Assembly (NCBI GenBank): GCA_019248265.1
Contig: JAEHGX010000010.1
Coordinates: forward strand, 1-44,367
Direction: 5' to 3'
DNA from: Candidatus Falkowbacteria bacterium S5_I03
Lineage (GTDB): Bacteria > Patescibacteriota > Patescibacteriia > Patescibacteriales > UBA12465
Length of the DNA: 44,367 nucleotides
A model generated the notes under the pieces. The model was not told the DNA's origin, did not search any database, and saw nothing but the letters and a program-made list of their open reading frames with translations. The first letter of the stretch is position 1, and every line of letters begins with the position of its first letter. Made by a program: the position numbers and the translations under genes. Positions 41,122 through 44,367 of this stretch are shown in pieces.

Positions 41122-41130
41122 TGATATAAT
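41122..41130 (+). promoter_or_regulatory. Extended -10 promoter of the flippase gene (leaderless)
   Basis: TG (41122-41123), A, TATAAT (41125-41130). The ATG at 41139 follows by only 8 bp, so the expected start (6-8 bp after the -10) falls on or next to the A of ATG. Confidence 0.5.
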
Positions 41131-41138
41131 AATAACAG

Positions 41139-42452
41139 ATGTTAGACAAGATTATTCTAAAAATAGAAAAAATGGTCCCGGAAAAATGGCGTTGGATTTT
41201 AAATCATGAAGGGTTTAAGCGCTATTTTGCCAATACTGGCTGGATGTTTCTTGGCCAGGTTTTTTATTTGGGTGTTTCTTTTTTGGTCGGTGCTTGGATA
41301 GCTCGTTATTTAGGGCCTAATAAATATGGTTTGGTTAGTTATGTGATTGCCTTTACCGGTTTATTCAGTTTTATCGGTCCGCTTGGTGTCGATGGAATTT
41401 TGAATCGGGAATTGGTTAGCCATCCGGAAAAAAGAGACGAGCTTTTGGGGACTAGTTTTCGTTTAAAGATTATCGGTTCTATTTTAGCTTTTTTGACCGC
41501 GACTATTTTTGCCTTTATCTTTAATGGTCTTTATTCGCTGACGAGCTGGTTGATAATTATGTTTAGCGTTTCCTTCTTTTTTCAAGCGCCTAATGTTATT
41601 GCCACTTTTTTTTATGCGCAGGTAAAAGCCAAAGAAAATATTAAGGCGCAAATAATTGCCGCCGTTTTTTCATCTATTCTTAAGGTAGGGCTTATTCTGC
41701 TCGGGGGCGGTATTATTTGGTTGTTAATAATTTATATTTTTGATTATGTTTGGCAGGCTATTTTCTTGGTTAAATTATATAATCAGCAGGGATTAAAAAT
41801 TAGAGCCTGGAAATTTAAAACCGGTTTAGCTAAAAGTATTTGGCGCGATTCTTGGCCGCTGATGCTGTCGGCCATCGCTTCTTTCGCATATTTGCGCATT
41901 GATCAGGTTATGATTGGTAAAATTATGGGTGAAACGGCCGTCGGAATTTATGCGGCAGCCGTAAAAATCACCGAAGTTTTTTATTTTTTACCGATTATTA
42001 TTTGCGGTTCACTTTTTCCAGCTATCGTCAACGCGCGCAATGCCGATATTAAAGCTTATTATCGCCGCCTTAAAAATTTATATGGCCTAGTCGGTATTTT
42101 AGGATTTTTAGTTGCTCTACCGATTATGTTTTTGGCCACTCCAATTATTAGTTTTATTTTTGGCGCTCAATATCTGGCCGCTGTCCCGATTTTACAAATT
42201 TATATCTGGTCCAGTGTCGGGTTGTTTATAGGCGCCGTGGTTAATAATCAATTAATGGCAGAAAACCGTACACGCACCGTTTTTGCTATTAATTTTGCCG
42301 CCATGGCCGTCAACGTAGTTTTAAATATTATTTTAATTCCGAAAATTGGTTTAATCGGCTCGGCTCTGGCCACTCTAGCCGCTTACTCTATCGCTCCCAT
42401 TTGGATATTATTTCTTAGAAGCGATAAAAATAAAAAAATCCTTAATACATAA
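41139..42452 (+). CDS. Wzx-like polysaccharide/lipid-linked oligosaccharide flippase
   Basis: 437 residues, MOP superfamily (12-14 membrane segments). N-terminal cytoplasmic stretch, then WMFLGQVFYLGVSFLVGAWIARYLGPNKYGLVSYVIAFTG, the polysaccharide-synthesis signature, and the second-half SIWRDSWPLMLSAIASFAYLRIDQVMIGKIMGETAVGIYAAAVKI. Flips lipid-linked sugar units to the outer face of the membrane. It fits the glycosyltransferases in this window, although those nearest are family 4 enzymes on the other strand. Confidence 0.92.
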   Translation: MLDKIILKIEKMVPEKWRWILNHEGFKRYFANTGWMFLGQVFYLGVSFLVGAWIARYLGPNKYGLVSYVIAFTGLFSFIGPLGVDGILNRELVSHPEKRDELLGTSFRLKIIGSILAFLTATIFAFIFNGLYSLTSWLIIMFSVSFFFQAPNVIATFFYAQVKAKENIKAQIIAAVFSSILKVGLILLGGGIIWLLIIYIFDYVWQAIFLVKLYNQQGLKIRAWKFKTGLAKSIWRDSWPLMLSAIASFAYLRIDQVMIGKIMGETAVGIYAAAVKITEVFYFLPIIICGSLFPAIVNARNADIKAYYRRLKNLYGLVGILGFLVALPIMFLATPIISFIFGAQYLAAVPILQIYIWSSVGLFIGAVVNNQLMAENRTRTVFAINFAAMAVNVVLNIILIPKIGLIGSALATLAAYSIAPIWILFLRSDKNKKILNT

Positions 42453-42462
42453 TTAAATACTT

Positions 42463-42900
42463 ATGAAAAATATTTGGACAATTTTGTGTTCGCGCTCTTT
42501 AATTGATCAGCGGACAAACTCTTTAAGTTTGATTGATTGCGTTGATGAATTAACGGTCACTTTTTCCAAATTAGAGGAGATGTCGACTGCTAATAAAAAT
42601 ATCCCCGTTATGTTGGAGGTTGTTAGTTTGTGGCATGATGAAGCTAAGGATTCGGAAAGAAATTTAACTTATGTAATTGAAATTAGCGATCCCCAAGGAC
42701 AAAAGGTTGGCGAGTTTAAAAATGAAGCCAAATTTGTCGTCGGTTCGACTAGGCTGCGTGCCATTACCGGTATTAATGGTTTAAGATTGACAAGCGAGGG
42801 CCAGTATTTATTTAAAGTTTTGCTTCAAGAAGCAAATGAGTTAAAGTTAATTTCTGAAATTCCGGTCGATGTTAAATTTTTGTTGAAGCTGACGAAATAA
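42463..42900 (+). CDS. DUF6941-like small protein
   Basis: 145 residues, soluble, beta-rich. Opening MKNIWTILCSRSLIDQRTNSLSLIDCVDEL, then a YVIEISDPQGQKVG strand pair and a C-terminal QYLFKVLLQEANELKLISEIPVDVKF. This matches the pattern I associate with DUF6941, a family of unknown function often seen in this group. It starts 10 bp after the flippase stop and overlaps the converging family 4 glycosyltransferase by 29 bp at its 3' end. Role unknown. Confidence 0.75.
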   Translation: MKNIWTILCSRSLIDQRTNSLSLIDCVDELTVTFSKLEEMSTANKNIPVMLEVVSLWHDEAKDSERNLTYVIEISDPQGQKVGEFKNEAKFVVGSTRLRAITGINGLRLTSEGQYLFKVLLQEANELKLISEIPVDVKFLLKLTK

Positions 42901-43987
42901 TTATTTGAGAAATTTTTTCTAAAAACATTTCCATTCGGAAAAAATCTTGATAACGCTGTCTGGCGTTCTCGCCGTATTGTTGTCGGAGGACTCTATCGTT
43001 TAAAAGCTTATTAATCGCCGCTGCTAACGCTTCGGCGTTTTTTGTTTCCACGGTTAGACCACTAACGCCGTCTAAACTCACTTCCTCCACTGCCGTGTTA
43101 AGGCGGGTGTTGATAATCGGCTTGCCGGCGGCCAACGCTTCTAGCTGCACTAAACCGAAAGCTTCGCTGCGAGCGGCGGAAGGGAAAAGAAAGATGTCGC
43201 AGGCTAATAAGTAGGGTTCTAGGCGTGCTTGCGGCGGGATGATAAAAATTTTATTAGTTTGCGCGGTTTTTGTAATTAGTGCTTCTAATTTTTTGGCTTC
43301 CGGGCCTTGGCCGATAATTAAAAGCCGGGCATCAATATTTTTTAGAGATTTAATGGTGTATTGATAACCCTTATAATAAACCAAGCGGCCGATAGCGAGC
43401 AGCAATGGCTTGCCTGCGGCATATTGCTGTTTAATTTTTTCCGCTGTTTGATAATCCGTTTCTTGAAAATTTGTTTTAAAGCCGAAAGGAACAATAATAC
43501 ATTTAGTAGCGTATTTTTTTAAAAGTGGCGACGAAGATATAATATTTTGACCGCTGACTAAAATTTTCTGGGCACGTTTTAAGCTGATGCAAATAAAAGG
43601 CCGAAAGAGCAAAGCAAATAATTTCTGCCGAACAATATCTGAGTGGTAATAAATTATTAATTTTTCTTTAGGAATAAACTGGCTTATAAGAGCTGCTAGC
43701 GGAAAGGGGAAATGAACTAAAAATAAATTGTAGTCGTGACGTAATTTTTTAAATAGTCGGAAAAAATCCAGCGAGAGCGGCATACCTAAGACCTTTCCTA
43801 AAGAAGCGGCTTTGAAAACCTGGACTTCGTTTATTTTTTCGATAACGCGGGCGCCTTTTTTTTGACAAGCCAAGACGTCAACGCTCAAATCATTGCGTCC
43901 GTTTAAACCTTCGGCAATATCTTTAACGACCGTTTCGATGCCGCCGATAAGCGGGTAATATAATTTATTTATTTGCAGGAGTTTCAT
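42872..43987 (-). CDS. Family 4 glycosyltransferase
   Basis: 371 residues, GT-B fold. N-domain begins with MKLLQINKLYYPLIGGIETVVKDIAEGL, the usual glycine-rich start. C-domain has AIGRLVYYKGYQYTIKSLKNI and the EAFGLVQLEALAAGKPII motif (EX7E) with donor-binding GVSGLTVE. It transfers sugar from a nucleotide donor with retention. It overlaps the upstream family 4 gene by 23 bp and converges with the DUF6941-like gene. Confidence 0.93.
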   Translation of the reverse strand: MKLLQINKLYYPLIGGIETVVKDIAEGLNGRNDLSVDVLACQKKGARVIEKINEVQVFKAASLGKVLGMPLSLDFFRLFKKLRHDYNLFLVHFPFPLAALISQFIPKEKLIIYYHSDIVRQKLFALLFRPFICISLKRAQKILVSGQNIISSSPLLKKYATKCIIVPFGFKTNFQETDYQTAEKIKQQYAAGKPLLLAIGRLVYYKGYQYTIKSLKNIDARLLIIGQGPEAKKLEALITKTAQTNKIFIIPPQARLEPYLLACDIFLFPSAARSEAFGLVQLEALAAGKPIINTRLNTAVEEVSLDGVSGLTVETKNAEALAAAINKLLNDRVLRQQYGENARQRYQDFFRMEMFLEKISQIIISSASTKI

Positions 43988-44367
43988 AGGAATGGATTAG
44001 CTTTGATAATTTGCGAGCCGATTCTGACCAGTTAAATCTTTGGGAATTTGTTTGCCCGCTAGCGATGAGCGTCTTTTTTAATTCTGGATTAGCGATTAAT
44101 TCTTGGATTTTAGCGACGAGACTGGAAACGTCTAGCGGATTAAAGAATAAAGCGCTTTCGCCGGCCACTTCGCGAAAAGAGGGGATGTCGGAACAGATAA
44201 GTGGCGTCTTTAAGACGTTAGCTTCGACAATCGGCAGGCCAAAGCCTTCATACAATGAAGGAAAAATTAAAGCTTCGGCGTTTTTGATTAAATTTTGTTT
44301 TTCAGTCTCGCTGACAAAGCCGCTAAAAATTATTTTTTCTTCCAGGCCATGAACTGTCGCCATAATT
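43965..44367 (-). CDS. Family 4 glycosyltransferase, 5' part outside the window
   Basis: The frame is open from the right edge (44367) to the stop at 43965; at least 133 codons are seen. This is the C-terminal half: VSETEKQNLIKNAEALIFPSLYEGFGLPIVEANVLKTPLICSD with the EX7E motif (EGFGLPIVE), then EVAGESALFFNPLDVSS. An ATG at 44363 is inside the domain and should not be taken as the start. It overlaps the next family 4 gene by 23 bp. Confidence 0.9.
   Translation of the reverse strand, partial: IMATVHGLEEKIIFSGFVSETEKQNLIKNAEALIFPSLYEGFGLPIVEANVLKTPLICSDIPSFREVAGESALFFNPLDVSSLVAKIQELIANPELKKTLIASGQTNSQRFNWSESARKLSKLIHSYETPANK

Noticed and set aside
1-44367. TGA recoded to glycine
   Set aside because: TGA ends the PilM-PilN and adenylate kinase genes at natural ATGA overlaps, and no frame in the reported genes needs TGA read through.
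1-44367. CRISPR array, prophage, integrase or insertion sequence
   Set aside because: No spaced short repeats, transposase, integrase, capsid or terminase motif was seen on either strand.

Overview
The window looks like chromosome from a member of the Candidate Phyla Radiation (Patescibacteria). The DNA is AT-rich and genes are tightly packed. Almost no gene has a Shine-Dalgarno sequence, and the type IV pilus locus is large for so small a set of other functions. The envelope proteins are of kinds common in that group: PspC, a LytR C-terminal domain protein, PEGA, and a repetitive surface protein with a discoidin-like tail. TGA is a normal stop (it ends the PilM-PilN and adenylate kinase genes), so the TGA-to-glycine code of Gracilibacteria and SR1 does not apply. 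A finer taxonomic placement is not possible from sequence alone.

Layout: 1-1638 (minus) is a nucleotide pair, dCMP deaminase followed by a two-domain ThyX-like thymidylate synthase cut by the left edge. 1829-5708 (plus) is a DUF167 protein, three family 2 glycosyltransferases and GalU, a small surface-glycan operon. 5711-8301 (minus) holds a PEGA/propeller-like membrane protein and MurA. 8504-8812 (plus) is ribosomal protein bL21 alone. 8857-11504 (minus) is DnaB helicase, YbaB, RecR and a tiny membrane protein. A tRNA-Thr lies at 11659-11734 (minus). 11891-15401 (plus) has an OmpA-like/VWA protein, a PH-domain membrane protein, a PduL-type phosphotransacylase and an unknown protein with a structured leader. 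15569-20006 is a signalling block: a kinase-less PAS sensor (plus), then REC, Cache-HAMP-PAS histidine kinase and REC (minus).

20189-34523 is the type IV pilus region. On the plus strand come a major-type pilin, an unknown membrane protein, PilB, PilC, two minor pilins, a membrane-anchored class A beta-lactamase-fold hydrolase, a 1395-residue surface protein, and two more pilin-like proteins. The surface protein contains an almost perfect 1794-bp tandem duplication. Converging from the other side on the minus strand are a natural PilM-PilN fusion, PilO and a LytR_C protein in the place usually held by PilP. The most interesting reading of the window is that this is a pilus carrying its own repeat adhesin and a wall-directed hydrolase, flanked by a REC/kinase/REC module that may control it.

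34615-44367: a DHH/PRUNE-like phosphoesterase; an SdpR-SdpI-like autoregulated pair with a clear palindromic operator; a PadR-PspC pair with a second clear operator; an EamA-type transporter; an adenylate kinase-like protein coupled to a MATE exporter; a Wzx-like flippase that appears leaderless; a small DUF6941-like protein; and two family 4 glycosyltransferases, the last cut by the right edge. No CRISPR array, rRNA, insertion sequence, prophage or integrase was seen.
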